Shown here one piece after another: positions 15,256 to 22,747 of a DNA stretch of 32,649 nucleotides. The translations under genes and the position numbers were made by a program. Position 1 is the stretch's first letter. Each line of letters begins with the position of its first letter. This stretch comes from Pseudomonadota bacterium (GTDB lineage: Bacteria; Pseudomonadota; Alphaproteobacteria; Caulobacterales; Caulobacteraceae). The notes below the pieces were generated by a model. The model was not told the DNA's origin. It did not search any database and worked only from the letters and a program-made list of their open reading frames with translations. The DNA is taken from contig JAKBBV010000033.1 of assembly GCA_021808285.1 (NCBI GenBank), positions 1 to 32,649 on the forward strand. Reading direction: 5' to 3'.

Positions 15256-15493
15256 CGAAGCGATTCCTGAATTCGGCCGGGGAGGCCGGCCCGATGGGTG
15301 GCGGCGTCTTCACGCATCGGGCGTGAACCGGGTAGTCGCTCGGTTCTGGAACCGGGTTCCCACCCCATGGAAGTCCCACCCGCCCGTTGGATCCTCGGGC
15401 GTGAGGTCCGCCCGCGAGCCCTCCGCTTTGCGGCTCCCAAATCCCGTCGACCCAGGCTAGGATCGCCGGGGGCGTTTTTTCTGCCGTGGGCGC
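15256..15493. promoter_or_regulatory. LysR/hydrolase divergent promoter region with GAACC repeats
   Basis: Within this 238-base gap GAACCG (15325-15330) and CGGTTC (15341-15346) form a perfect inverted repeat with a 10-base spacer. GGAACCGGGTTCC (15348-15360) is a 13-base palindrome built from the same half-sites. Four GAACC half-sites on one 36-base stretch make a good candidate binding region for the LysR protein. A T-run at 15474-15480 precedes the regulator start. Confidence 0.5.
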
Positions 15494-16405
15494 ATGGATC
15501 GACTGGACGCGATGCACGTCATGCTGACCGCCGTGGAGTGCGGCAGCCTGTCCCAGGCCAGCCGAAAGCTCGGTCAGCCGCTCGCGACCGTGAGCCGAAA
15601 GGTCTCAGAGCTTGAACGGCGCCTGAAGGCGGACCTTCTGGTCCGATCTCCCAAAGGGCTTGAGCTGACGCCCGCGGGCCGGACCTATGTTGCGGCGGCC
15701 AAGGCGATCCTGGACCAGCTGAGGGAAGCCGAGCGCGCCGCCGCTGGGGAATATGCCGAGCCGAGGGGCGATCTGGTGGTCACCGCCCCGGTCATGTTCG
15801 GCAGGCTGCATATGCTGCCCGTCATCGTCGCGTTTCTGAGGACGTTCCCGGAGGTCTCGGTCGCGCTGATGCTGACCGACCGCGTCACCCATTTCGTCGA
15901 CGACCAGGTGGACGTCGCCCTCCGCATCGCGCACCTGCCGAGCAGCAGCCTCATCGCGACCCGGCTGGGGACCGTTCGCCGCGTGACCTGCGCCAGTCCC
16001 GCCTACCTCGCCTCTCGCCCCCCGCCGACGACGCCGGAAGACCTGGCCAATCATGAGGTGGTTTCATCCGAGGCCGACTCTTCGCCCACCGTCTGGCGCT
16101 ATTGGAGGGACGGAACGGAACTCGCCGCGCCCCTCGCCGCCCGCCTCAGCGTCAACACCACCGACGCCGCATTTCAGGCCGCTCTGGAGGGAGCGGGTGT
16201 CATCCGGGCGAACTCCTACCAGGTGGTGGATCATGTGAGGCGCGGTGAGCTGCGTATCCTGCTGGAGGATTTCGAGCCCAGCCCCCGGCCCGTGCACCTG
16301 ATCTATGCGCGACAGGGCCGCCTTCCCCTCAAGCTCCGGGCCTTCATCGACTTCGCCGTGCCCCGCCTGAGGGAGCGGGTCGCCGCCGCCGAAATCAAAC
16401 CCTGA
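15494..16405 (+). CDS. LysR-family transcriptional regulator
   Basis: The 303-residue protein has the typical N-terminal winged helix-turn-helix (residues 1-60: MHVMLTAVECGSLSQASRKLGQPLATVSRKVSELERRL) and a substrate-binding-like effector domain from about 90 to 295. It belongs to the subgroup related to regulators of small oxidoreductase and hydrolase genes. It diverges from the hydrolase gene at 14395-15255, and the GAACC inverted repeats between them are its likely binding site. The effector is unknown. Its stop codon (16403-16405) lies in the first unit of a 66-bp tandem repeat, so the last codons are part of that repeat boundary. Confidence 0.92.
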   Translation: MDRLDAMHVMLTAVECGSLSQASRKLGQPLATVSRKVSELERRLKADLLVRSPKGLELTPAGRTYVAAAKAILDQLREAERAAAGEYAEPRGDLVVTAPVMFGRLHMLPVIVAFLRTFPEVSVALMLTDRVTHFVDDQVDVALRIAHLPSSSLIATRLGTVRRVTCASPAYLASRPPPTTPEDLANHEVVSSEADSSPTVWRYWRDGTELAAPLAARLSVNTTDAAFQAALEGAGVIRANSYQVVDHVRRGELRILLEDFEPSPRPVHLIYARQGRLPLKLRAFIDFAVPRLRERVAAAEIKP

Positions 16406-16568
16406 GGGTCCGGACGATTCAGCAGACCCGCTCGCCCCAGACGCTGGAGTACACGGCGGCGGTCAACCTGAGGGTCCGGACGATTCAGCAGACCCGCTCG
16501 CCCCAGACGCTGGAGTACACGGCGGCGGTCAACCTGAGGGTCCGGACGATTCAGGAGACCCGCTCGCC
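16401..16568. repeat. 66-bp tandem repeat, two full and one partial unit
   Basis: Units start at 16401, 16467 and 16533. The first two are identical as read, and the third covers about 35 bases with one C-to-G change (CAGCAGACC to CAGGAGACC). Each unit contains GGGTC and GACCC arms 14 bases apart, able to form a small hairpin after the LysR stop. The unit length is a multiple of three. There are no spacers of varying sequence, so it is not a CRISPR. Confidence 0.92.
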
Positions 16569-16572
16569 GTCG

Positions 16573-16989
16573 TCAGGCCGCAAGCTGGAGCCACTCCTCC
16601 CTTTCCCGCCCCGGCCTGTCCTCCCCGCGGAAGGTCGCCGCGCCGGCATGAATCTGGGCGGCTTCCCCAAGAGGCTCGACCGGAATCGTCGCGACCTTGT
16701 CCCGGATCCGAAGAGATCTGAAGCGGCGACCCAGCCCGCTCATGGGCCGCTGACGGGCCATCCAGAATGAAAGGAACAGCGTCGAGGCGCCCATGACCTC
16801 GACCTCCTGGTTGGAGACGGCCCCCGGCGGCGTCAGGCTGGAGACGACGCTCACCAGAGCCCGGGTGACCATGCAGGGGCTTCGGCCCACCGACAGCGCC
16901 GCGCAGGCGCGATCCACCTCCGGCGAGGCGCCCAGAAATGGCCCAAGCAGCTTCGAGGCCAAGGCTCCCAGAACATCGATCGTGGACAT
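16573..16989 (-). CDS. Hypothetical protein, 138 aa
   Basis: I do not recognise this protein. With the start at 16989 (MSTIDVLGAL) GGGAG lies six bases upstream, and twelve further upstream codons are rejected. Residues 1-50 read as amphipathic helices (IDVLGALASKLLGPFLGASPEVDRACAAL). A moderately hydrophobic strand or helix follows at about 66-80. The tail (about 118-138) is strongly charged and ends in LQLAA. There is no signal peptide, no cysteine cluster and no known motif. It stands alone, ending just past the tandem repeat and starting opposite the enoyl-CoA hydratase. Coding potential is fair and no function is proposed. Confidence 0.5.
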   Translation of the reverse strand: MSTIDVLGALASKLLGPFLGASPEVDRACAALSVGRSPCMVTRALVSVVSSLTPPGAVSNQEVEVMGASTLFLSFWMARQRPMSGLGRRFRSLRIRDKVATIPVEPLGEAAQIHAGAATFRGEDRPGREREEWLQLAA

Positions 16990-17079
16990 GTCCGCTCCCT
17001 CATAGGCGTCGCCGACGCGCCGCACCGGGACACTGACCCGGGAGGCCTTCCGTCAATAGTCCGGGTTGGTGGGAGCAGG

Positions 17080-17098
17080 CCTTCCAAATGCTGGAAGG
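17080..17098. promoter_or_regulatory. Inverted repeat in the gap upstream of the enoyl-CoA hydratase gene
   Basis: CCTTCCA (17080-17086) and TGGAAGG (17092-17098) are perfect 7-bp arms around AATGC. It lies midway in the 238-base divergent gap 16990-17227, about 130 bases before the hydratase start, so it could be an operator. It has no adjacent T-run, so a terminator is less likely. Confidence 0.4.
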
Positions 17099-17227
17099 TC
17101 CGCCGCGGCCGGAGGGGTCCGACCCCAGCGCCCCCCGGGCGGATCAAATGGCGCGACGTGGAAGGGGGCCTTGATTTCGCGCCGCCTGAGGCTTGACTGA
17201 GACCTGACCTTCACCCGGGGAGCCGCC

Positions 17228-18055
17228 ATGTCCGCCGCCGATCTCACCGTCCGTTTCGAGACCCGTAGCCAAGGCGAGGCGGCGTTCGTGACCCTGGGCG
17301 ATCCGGCGCGGCTCAACGCGCTCGGCTCCGATCTGATGGCCCGGTTCATCGCCGAGATGGAGCGGCTGGGCGCCCGCCCGGAACTGCGCGCCATCGTCCT
17401 ACGGGGCGCCGGCGCCAGGGCCTTCGTCGGCGGGGCGGATATCGGCGAGATGGCGGCCATCTCCACCCCGCAGGAGGCCCGGACCTTCATCACCCGCGTG
17501 CACGAGACCTGCGCGGCCGTCCGCCATTGTCCCGTTCCGGTGATCGCGGCGATCCGCGGCTGGTGCCTGGGCGCGGGGCTTGAGCTGGCCGCCGCCTGCG
17601 ACCTGCGCCTGGCCGCGGCGAGTTCGCGGTTTGGCATGCCGGAGGTGCGGCTTGGCGTTCCCTCGGTGGTCGAGGCGGCGCTGCTGCCGGCCCTGATCGG
17701 CTCCGGGGCGGCGCACGAGGTGCTGCTTCTGGGCGAGACCTTCGACGCGGCGCGGGCGGAGGCGCTGGGCCTTGTCAACGCCGTCGCGGCGGAAGAGGCG
17801 CTCGACGCCCTTCTGGAGACCCGGCTCGACGCGCTCATGGCCGGCGGTCCGGAGGCGCTGCGCCTGCAAAAGGCTCTGATGCGGCGCTGGGAGGGCGAGG
17901 CCATCGAGGCGGCGATCGCTGTGGGGATCGAGGCCTTCGCCGCCGCCTATGAAAGCGGAGAGGCGCAGCGACGGATGGGCGCCTTCATGGCCGAGCGCGA
18001 GGCCAGGCGCGCGGCCAGGGGCGCGGCCAAGGGCGCGGCGCGTCGCGACGCCTGA
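17228..18055 (+). CDS. Enoyl-CoA hydratase/isomerase (crotonase family)
   Basis: The 275-residue crotonase-fold enzyme shows the CoA-binding and oxyanion segment GARAFVGGADIGEM (62-74), followed by CLGAGLELAAACDLRLA (113-129) and RFGMPEVRLGVPS (134-146). E119 and E139 align with the two catalytic glutamates of rat crotonase (E144 and E164), so hydration of enoyl-CoA is plausible. The usual GAGG after them is replaced by VVEAALLP. The C-terminus has a low-complexity Ala/Arg/Lys tail from repeated GCG-rich codons. GGGAG precedes the ATG at 17228. No other fatty-acid degradation genes are adjacent; the neighbouring gene runs convergently. Confidence 0.92.
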   Translation: MSAADLTVRFETRSQGEAAFVTLGDPARLNALGSDLMARFIAEMERLGARPELRAIVLRGAGARAFVGGADIGEMAAISTPQEARTFITRVHETCAAVRHCPVPVIAAIRGWCLGAGLELAAACDLRLAAASSRFGMPEVRLGVPSVVEAALLPALIGSGAAHEVLLLGETFDAARAEALGLVNAVAAEEALDALLETRLDALMAGGPEALRLQKALMRRWEGEAIEAAIAVGIEAFAAAYESGEAQRRMGAFMAEREARRAARGAAKGAARRDA

Positions 18056-18092
18056 GGGGCGAGGCGGTCCGAGGCTTCACGCGCTTTGGTAG

Positions 18093-18734
18093 TCACGCGC
18101 TCGGGTGTTCCAGCGGCGACGGGCAGGCGGCGCGGCGGCGCCCGTCGAGCCGGGCATAGGCCCCGGCCAGGTTTTCCACCGCCGCGCGCAGGACGGCGGT
18201 CTGGGCGTCGGCGAGGCGCTCACCCGTCTGGAGTCGAACCGTCTCGCGCCAGTCCAGGTCCGCGCCGGTGGCCGCGCCGGCCTCGCAGAGAGCGGCGAGC
18301 AGTCTGGCGCTGGCCGGGCCCGCCAGATCCAGGGCCGCGCGCACCCGGGCGGCCGCGGCGAGACGCACCTCGGCCATGGCGCCGGGACGCGGGGCGACGC
18401 CGGCCTTGGCGTCCGCGAGGTTCATGACCCCGAGGCCGTCGCGATGCCACAGGGTCATGTCGTCCTGGAGGCGACGCAGGGCGAGCACGCCGCGCACGGT
18501 CAGCGCCCCCCGGCCAAGCAGGCGTTCGAAGACATCGATCCGGCGCGCCCGGACGATCCGCCGGCCGGCGCCGCGCACGGCCTCGACATCGGCGTGGGCG
18601 GCAAGCGCCAGGGCCTCGGAATTGACGCCCCACTCGGCGGGCTCGGTCGGGCCTTTCGGCTGGGCCGGGCGGGCGATGATGGCGCGCGGGGCCGAGGGCT
18701 TCCGCCTGTGCCGGCTCATGCGGCGCCGGCTCAT
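18093..18734 (-). CDS. DUF6456-like helical DNA-associated protein
   Basis: A 213-residue protein whose start ATG overlaps the stop of the upstream GcrA-like gene (ATGA), so the two are translated together. The N-terminus is a basic Arg/Lys stretch (MSRRRMSRHRRK), and residues about 60-195 form helices. The pattern VRGVLALRRLQDD, then LAAAARVRAALDLAGPASARLLAALCEAGAATGAD, then AVLRAAVENLAGAY resembles the DUF6456 domain of alphaproteobacterial replication/phage-associated proteins, in which the middle helices precede a C-terminal LALDRLARHYG-type helix. This is similarity by eye and moderately certain. A later ATG at 18719 is possible. Its position between the XRE repressor and GcrA-like genes suggests a phage-derived or gene-expression role. 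Confidence 0.65.
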   Translation of the reverse strand: MSRRRMSRHRRKPSAPRAIIARPAQPKGPTEPAEWGVNSEALALAAHADVEAVRGAGRRIVRARRIDVFERLLGRGALTVRGVLALRRLQDDMTLWHRDGLGVMNLADAKAGVAPRPGAMAEVRLAAAARVRAALDLAGPASARLLAALCEAGAATGADLDWRETVRLQTGERLADAQTAVLRAAVENLAGAYARLDGRRRAACPSPLEHPSA

Positions 18735-18982
18735 GGCGCCGCGTCTCTGGCCGACTGTCGGTTGAGCCAGTCCAGGACCCCGCGCACAAAGCGCTCGCCG
18801 GTCTCGGTCGGGGCGCGGATCAGCCGGCGATGGGCCGGACAATAGGTCTGGCGCGCCGAGGGGTTGCAGCAGGAAATCAGCGTGGCGCCCTCGCCGCCGA
18901 TGGGGAAGGCGCACTCTCCGGGCTTTCGGGTGAGCCACAGGCGCGGCGCGGCGGAGACGACAGGGGGAGCGGGATGAGCCAT
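18731..18982 (-). CDS. Small GcrA-like protein
   Basis: The 83-residue protein carries a C-x13-C-C-x8-C-x2-H arrangement (C24, C38, C39, C48, H51) within ECAFPIGGEG and TYCPAHRRL. This resembles the conserved C-terminal part of GcrA, the Caulobacter cell-cycle regulator that recruits sigma70 RNA polymerase at methylated GANTC promoters. The full N-terminal GcrA helix-turn-helix is missing (GcrA is about 170 residues), so this may be a truncated or phage-type paralog. It is divergent from an XRE repressor and overlaps the DUF6456-like gene start. The TTGCATAATGCAA site lies 11 bases upstream of its start. Confidence 0.65.
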   Translation of the reverse strand: MAHPAPPVVSAAPRLWLTRKPGECAFPIGGEGATLISCCNPSARQTYCPAHRRLIRAPTETGERFVRGVLDWLNRQSARDAAP

Positions 18983-18992
18983 GCCGAAAGTC

Positions 18993-19005
18993 TTGCATAA
19001 TGCAA
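18993..19005. promoter_or_regulatory. TTGCATAATGCAA palindrome (operator O1)
   Basis: A 13-base perfect inverted repeat around a central A. It lies 10 bases before the leftward gcrA-like start at 18982. The same half-site TTGCATAATG recurs at 19061 and 19409, so it is a good candidate for the binding site of the divergent XRE repressor. Confidence 0.6.
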
Positions 19006-19060
19006 TCTTTGCGGCAAGCTATGAAATTTGCAGATTGTGGGGTGACTTTCAAGGCGGGAC

Positions 19061-19070
19061 TTGCATAATG
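19061..19070. promoter_or_regulatory. TTGCATAATG site at the XRE gene start (operator O2)
   Basis: This shares the ten leading bases of O1. It ends five bases before the XRE ATG at 19076, so a bound protein would block the repressor's own expression. Confidence 0.55.
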
Positions 19071-19075
19071 CGCGC

Positions 19076-19390
19076 ATGGTTCGGTCGAATATCCGGAACT
19101 ATCTGCGCGCGTGGCGCGAACACCGCGGTCTCACCCAGACCCGGCTGGCGGAAATGGTCGGCACCACCGGCGCGGTGATCAGCCTGCTGGAATCCGGCGA
19201 TCGCGGCCTCTCCGACAAGTGGCTGCGCAAGCTGGCTCCCGTCCTTGGCACCCGGCCCGGACACCTGCTCGAGGTCGATCCCGCCGAGACCGACAACGAC
19301 GTGCTGGAGATCTGGTCGGACATCCCCGAGGATCGCCGCACCCAGGCGCTCGAAGTCCTGCGCACCTTCCGCCTCGCGCGGCGCGGCTGA
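19076..19390 (+). CDS. XRE-family helix-turn-helix repressor
   Basis: The 104-residue protein has an XRE/Cro-CI-type domain over residues 5-62 (IRNYLRAWREHRGLTQTRLAEMVG, TTGAVISLLESG, LGTRPGHLLE) and a short C-terminal helix. It lacks the peptidase domain of LexA-type repressors. It diverges from the GcrA-like and DUF6456-like genes, with an AT-rich space and two TTGCATAATG sites, the layout of a small phage or plasmid immunity/switch region. A start at a TTG at 19061 is possible but less likely because it would overlap the operator. Confidence 0.9.
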   Translation: MVRSNIRNYLRAWREHRGLTQTRLAEMVGTTGAVISLLESGDRGLSDKWLRKLAPVLGTRPGHLLEVDPAETDNDVLEIWSDIPEDRRTQALEVLRTFRLARRG

Positions 19391-19408
19391 GGCGAATACC
19401 CCTCAAGA

Positions 19409-19418
19409 TTGCATAATG
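19409..19418. promoter_or_regulatory. Third TTGCATAATG site, after the XRE gene
   Basis: The same ten bases as O1 and O2, 18 bases beyond the XRE stop and in the short gap before the end of the di-iron protein gene. It may be a remote auxiliary operator, or a vestige of duplication. Confidence 0.45.
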
Positions 19419-19469
19419 TGAGAGGTGGTGGCGGGCTCGCGCCTCCCCTTCTCCTAAGGCCCTTTCCCC

Positions 19470-20510
19470 TCAGGCGCCTTCTCTCGGCGAGGCCAGAGCG
19501 TCCAGTTGCGCCAGCAGGGCGTCAGCCTCCCCGGCCGCCTTCTCTGCGCGCACCACGGCCTCGATCTCCGCCCGGCTGCGTTGCGCGGCCAGCTCCCGCT
19601 CCGTGAGCCCATGCCACTCGACCATGCGCGCCCACACCGGGTCGATGATCTCGGCTCCAGGGACGGCGCCCTTGGGTGTGCGCCAGGTGAAGCTGCGCAG
19701 TTCTGAGATCACCACCTGAAGATAGCCCACGTGCGAGGCCTCGTCGGCCCGGATCCGCTCCACCATCTGGGCGGCGAGGTCCGCCTCCCCCCGGCGCGCC
19801 ACGAAGAGGTCAGGATCGCGGAACAGGGCGCAGTGGAGGGCGAAGGAAGTCTCCGCCCGGATCTCGATCATCAGCACGTTCATCAGCATGCGGATGAGTT
19901 GCTCCAGCCCCTCGGGCAGGAGGGGCATTTCGCGGCCCTGAACTTCGCGCGAGATGCTGGCGGGCGCCTCCACGAGCGGATAGGCGCCCGGCCCGAAGAC
20001 GAGATCGCGGGCCGCGAACCACATGGCGTCATGGGCGCCAACGCCCGGTTCGCGCGGATCGCCGCCCTCGTCAGCGCCGTGGGCGAAGAAGAGACCCGCC
20101 AGGTGTCCGCAGGCCGTATCGGCCAGGGGCTCCATCACCAGGGGCGAGAGATCGGGGGCCTGGGCGTCGCAAAGGGCCCGGCCGCGCCCCTCGATGATGC
20201 CGGTGACGGTCAGGGCATTCCACAGCGGCTGGCCGACGCCGGCCTTGAGGAGGAGGCTGTACTGTTCGCGATTAGGGTAGCCCGGGGCCTTCAGCAACTC
20301 GGCGGTGGCGTCGATGAGGGGCCAGCCCCTCGCCTTCAGGGCCTCGCCCCAGGCGCGGATGGCCGGCCATCGGTTGAGGGTTCGCGGCGAGACATAATCG
20401 CCATCGGCCAGAAAGCCGCCGTGCAGGCGATAGCCCGCCGCCTCGTGAGGCGCGGCATAGGGGTGACTCGCCAGGAGTCGCTCCCGGGTAAAGCGCAGGG
20501 GTGCGTTCAT
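19470..20510 (-). CDS. Putative di-iron (ferritin-like) protein of unknown function
   Basis: The 346-residue soluble protein has candidate metal ligands in two helical pairs: E127-x8-H136 and E216/E220 with H226 in IEIRAETSFALH, then E257-A-S-H260 in RADEASHVGYLQ. The ExxH-type placement is typical of ferritin-like di-iron oxygenases and related enzymes. The N-terminal third is distinctive (LASHPYAAPHEAAGYRLHGGF, GDYVSPRTLNRWPAIRAWGEAL) and seems shared with homologs in alphaproteobacteria, though I cannot name the family. GAGGAGG precedes the ATG at 20510. It follows the transporter gene by 77 bases in a leftward MarR-MFS-enzyme unit, so it could modify or act on the exported compound. The enzymatic role is inference. 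Confidence 0.65.
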   Translation of the reverse strand: MNAPLRFTRERLLASHPYAAPHEAAGYRLHGGFLADGDYVSPRTLNRWPAIRAWGEALKARGWPLIDATAELLKAPGYPNREQYSLLLKAGVGQPLWNALTVTGIIEGRGRALCDAQAPDLSPLVMEPLADTACGHLAGLFFAHGADEGGDPREPGVGAHDAMWFAARDLVFGPGAYPLVEAPASISREVQGREMPLLPEGLEQLIRMLMNVLMIEIRAETSFALHCALFRDPDLFVARRGEADLAAQMVERIRADEASHVGYLQVVISELRSFTWRTPKGAVPGAEIIDPVWARMVEWHGLTERELAAQRSRAEIEAVVRAEKAAGEADALLAQLDALASPREGA

Positions 20511-20587
20511 GGCTTCCTCCTCACCCCGGGTGGGGCGGTCTCCTCCGGTTCGCTCCGACGCGGACGCGGCGGGCGCACGTCTTGTCC

Positions 20588-22105
20588 TCAGGCTCTCTTC
20601 GGCCTGCCGTTGAGCTCGGCGCCCGCATGAGTGGGCAGGGTGACGAAGAAGAGCGCCGAAATCAGGGCGATGAGGCCGATGACGATGAAGGCCGGCGCGA
20701 TCACCGCCGCGTTCAGGGCGGCGCTGTGTTCCAGCCCCCGGAACAGGCGCAGAAGCAGGGCCGCCAGGCCGATGCCGATGCTCTGGGACAGCTGCTGACC
20801 CATGGTCGACATGGTGGAGGCCCGGCTCATCTGGGCCTGCTCCACATCGGCATAGGCCATGCCGTTGAGCGCCGTAAACTGAAGGCTGCGAAAGAACCCG
20901 CCGGTGAGAAGCACGGCATAGATCACCCAGTGCGGGGTGTCGGGCCGGAACAGGGCGTAGGCCATGAACAGCACCGCCACGACCACGGCGTTGACGCTGA
21001 GTGTCCGTTTGAACCCGAACCGGCGCAGAATGGGAGGCGCGGCGGTCTTCATGACCAGGGCCGCAGCGGCGCTGGCGAAGGTCATCAGACCGGCCTGAAG
21101 CGCGGAAAGGCCAAAGGCGACCTGCAGGAGCATGGCCAGCATGAACGGCGTCGCGCCCATGCCCATGCGCATGAAGGCCCCCCCGACCACAGAGGCGCTG
21201 AACGTACGCAGCTTCAAGAGGCCCAGATCGACGATCGGATGGGGCGTGCGGCGGGCGTGGCGCACGAAGGCCGCCAGACAGGCGAGCCCGCCGATCAGCA
21301 TGGCGGCCACAGCCCAGGCGGGGAAGGCCCGCCGCCCGAGGTTCTCGAAGCCGTAGACCACCCCGGCCATGCCCAGGCCGGTGAGCCCCAGACCCGGCCA
21401 GTCCAACGGGCGCGGGTCCTCGCCGCGGACATTGGGGATGAACATCAGGACCAGGGCCACCCCGACCACAGCGATGGGCAGGTTGAGGAAGAAGATCCAG
21501 CGCCAGGACACATAGGTGATGATCGCCCCGCCGATCGGGGGCCCCAGCACCGGACCGAGCAGAGCCGGCATGGTCAGCACGCTCATGGCCTGGACGAGAT
21601 CGTGCTTTGGCGTGGAGCGCAGCAGGACCAGCCGTCCCACCGGACCCAGCATGGCCCCGGCGGCGCCTTCCGCCATGCGCGCCAGGAGCAGGGTCGTGAG
21701 GTCGGTGGCGAAGCCGCAGGCGGCGTTGGACAGGGCATAGGCGACGATGGCGAAGAGGAAGATCCGTCGCGCGCCGAAGCGGTCCGCCGCCCAGCCGCTG
21801 ATGGGCAGGACGATGGCCGAGGCGAGAAGATAGGCGGTGATGGCGGTGTTCAGCCGCACCGGGTCCTCGTGCAGGGAGCGGGCCATGGTCGGCAAGGCGT
21901 TGGCGATCACCGTCGCCGAGAGGGTCTGCATCATCAGGCAGCCGCCGATGATCGCCGGCACGAGGGAGGAAAACGGCTTGGCCACGCCCTCGCCGGCCAG
22001 CGCGATCGCCGCAGCCTCCGCGGCGGCCTCGGAGTCGGACCAGGGGCGCGGCAGCTCCAGAGCGCTCTCCTGCATTGACGAGGTGGGGGACCGGTCGTCG
22101 TCCAT
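20588..22105 (-). CDS. DHA2-family MFS drug/metabolite efflux transporter
   Basis: A 505-residue inner-membrane protein with about 14 hydrophobic segments, the size and topology of the EmrB/QacA (DHA2) subfamily. Motif A-like GWAADRFGARR follows the second helix (about 102-113), and motif C-like VLGPPIGGAII lies in the fifth helix (about 185-195). These antiporters export drugs, fatty acids or other hydrophobic compounds using the proton gradient. The ATG at 22105 overlaps the marR stop by one base (TGATG) and is preceded by GGAGG, so the two are coupled. No membrane fusion protein gene is present. The substrate is unknown. Confidence 0.92.
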   Translation of the reverse strand: MDDDRSPTSSMQESALELPRPWSDSEAAAEAAAIALAGEGVAKPFSSLVPAIIGGCLMMQTLSATVIANALPTMARSLHEDPVRLNTAITAYLLASAIVLPISGWAADRFGARRIFLFAIVAYALSNAACGFATDLTTLLLARMAEGAAGAMLGPVGRLVLLRSTPKHDLVQAMSVLTMPALLGPVLGPPIGGAIITYVSWRWIFFLNLPIAVVGVALVLMFIPNVRGEDPRPLDWPGLGLTGLGMAGVVYGFENLGRRAFPAWAVAAMLIGGLACLAAFVRHARRTPHPIVDLGLLKLRTFSASVVGGAFMRMGMGATPFMLAMLLQVAFGLSALQAGLMTFASAAAALVMKTAAPPILRRFGFKRTLSVNAVVVAVLFMAYALFRPDTPHWVIYAVLLTGGFFRSLQFTALNGMAYADVEQAQMSRASTMSTMGQQLSQSIGIGLAALLLRLFRGLEHSAALNAAVIAPAFIVIGLIALISALFFVTLPTHAGAELNGRPKRA

Positions 22106-22551
22106 CAGACCTCCGCCAGGTCTTCCAGGGCGCCCACAGCCGCGGCCAGGGCGGCCCGGGCGTCCGGCTCCAGAGCCGCAAGGCGCCTCGCCAGCCAGTC
22201 GTTGCGATAGGCGCGGATGGCGGCGAGCGCCTCAAGCCCCGCCGGCGTCACGGTAAGCCCGACGCGGCGGCCGTCCAGGTCATCCTCCGCGCGCGCGATC
22301 CAGCCGGCGGAAGCCAGGCGCTTCACATGTCCACTCATGGAAGGTCGGGTGATCTGCTCGTGATCGGCGAGAGCCGCGGCGCCGATGCCGGGATGTTTGG
22401 AGATGACCCCGAGGATCTGGGCGTCGAGCGCGGAAACGCCGGCCATCTGAGCCTCGCGCCGGAGCTTGCGCGAGGCGCGCAGCAGGGCCGTACGCAGGCG
22501 CTCCGCCAGCGGCCCCAAAGCATCACGGGCTTGCGGATCGTCCAGGGACAC
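22105..22551 (-). CDS. MarR-family transcriptional regulator
   Basis: A 148-residue winged-helix protein. Residues 40-108 carry the DNA-binding domain, with recognition helix HEQITRPSMSGHVKRLASAGWI and wing DLDGRRVGLTVTPAGLEAL. The flanking N- and C-terminal helices form the dimer interface. Such regulators usually repress a neighbouring transporter gene and are released by a small molecule. It is the first gene of the leftward marR-MFS-di-iron unit. It starts with GTG, and GTTA-N7-TAAC at 22575-22589 upstream may be its operator. Confidence 0.92.
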   Translation of the reverse strand: MSLDDPQARDALGPLAERLRTALLRASRKLRREAQMAGVSALDAQILGVISKHPGIGAAALADHEQITRPSMSGHVKRLASAGWIARAEDDLDGRRVGLTVTPAGLEALAAIRAYRNDWLARRLAALEPDARAALAAAVGALEDLAEV

Positions 22552-22574
22552 GGGCGGCCACTCGCATTGAGTTA

Positions 22575-22589
22575 GTTAGGCGACGTAAC
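22575..22589. promoter_or_regulatory. Candidate MarR operator
   Basis: GTTA (22575-22578) and TAAC (22586-22589) form a short inverted repeat with a 7-base spacer, 23 bases upstream of the marR start. The half-sites are only four bases, so chance cannot be excluded. Confidence 0.3.
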
Positions 22590-22629
22590 CATTTACGCGC
22601 GCGAGGCGGACCGCGCAAGCCGCGGCGCC

Positions 22630-22747
22630 CTAAAGCGGTTTCCGAACTGACGGAATCATCCCGGAGCTTGTGTGTCGCTCTAGATTCAATCGTTTGCGCG
22701 CCGTCTGACCGCCCAGACAGCTCCCATCTGGTCGGACGGCGCTCTAA
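22630..22747 (+). repeat. Dispersed 118-bp repeat, copy R3 (subtype 2)
   Basis: Starts CTAAAGCG (one base off) and ends with GCTCTAAT rather than GCTCTAG, so both termini are slightly decayed. The left module is nearly identical to R2 and the hairpin module to R1, with single changes. It lies between marR and the 135-aa hypothetical gene, whose TAG stop (CTA at 22744-22746) falls within its last bases. Confidence 0.9.

Noticed and set aside
16401-16568. CRISPR-like array
   Set aside because: The 66-bp units are contiguous with no variable spacers, and no cas genes are present.
19470-22235. A single open frame joining the di-iron protein with a long upstream part
   Set aside because: The upstream part is the wrong frame of the MFS and MarR genes and is Arg/His-rich. 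The real start is the ATG at 20510 with a strong ribosome-binding site.
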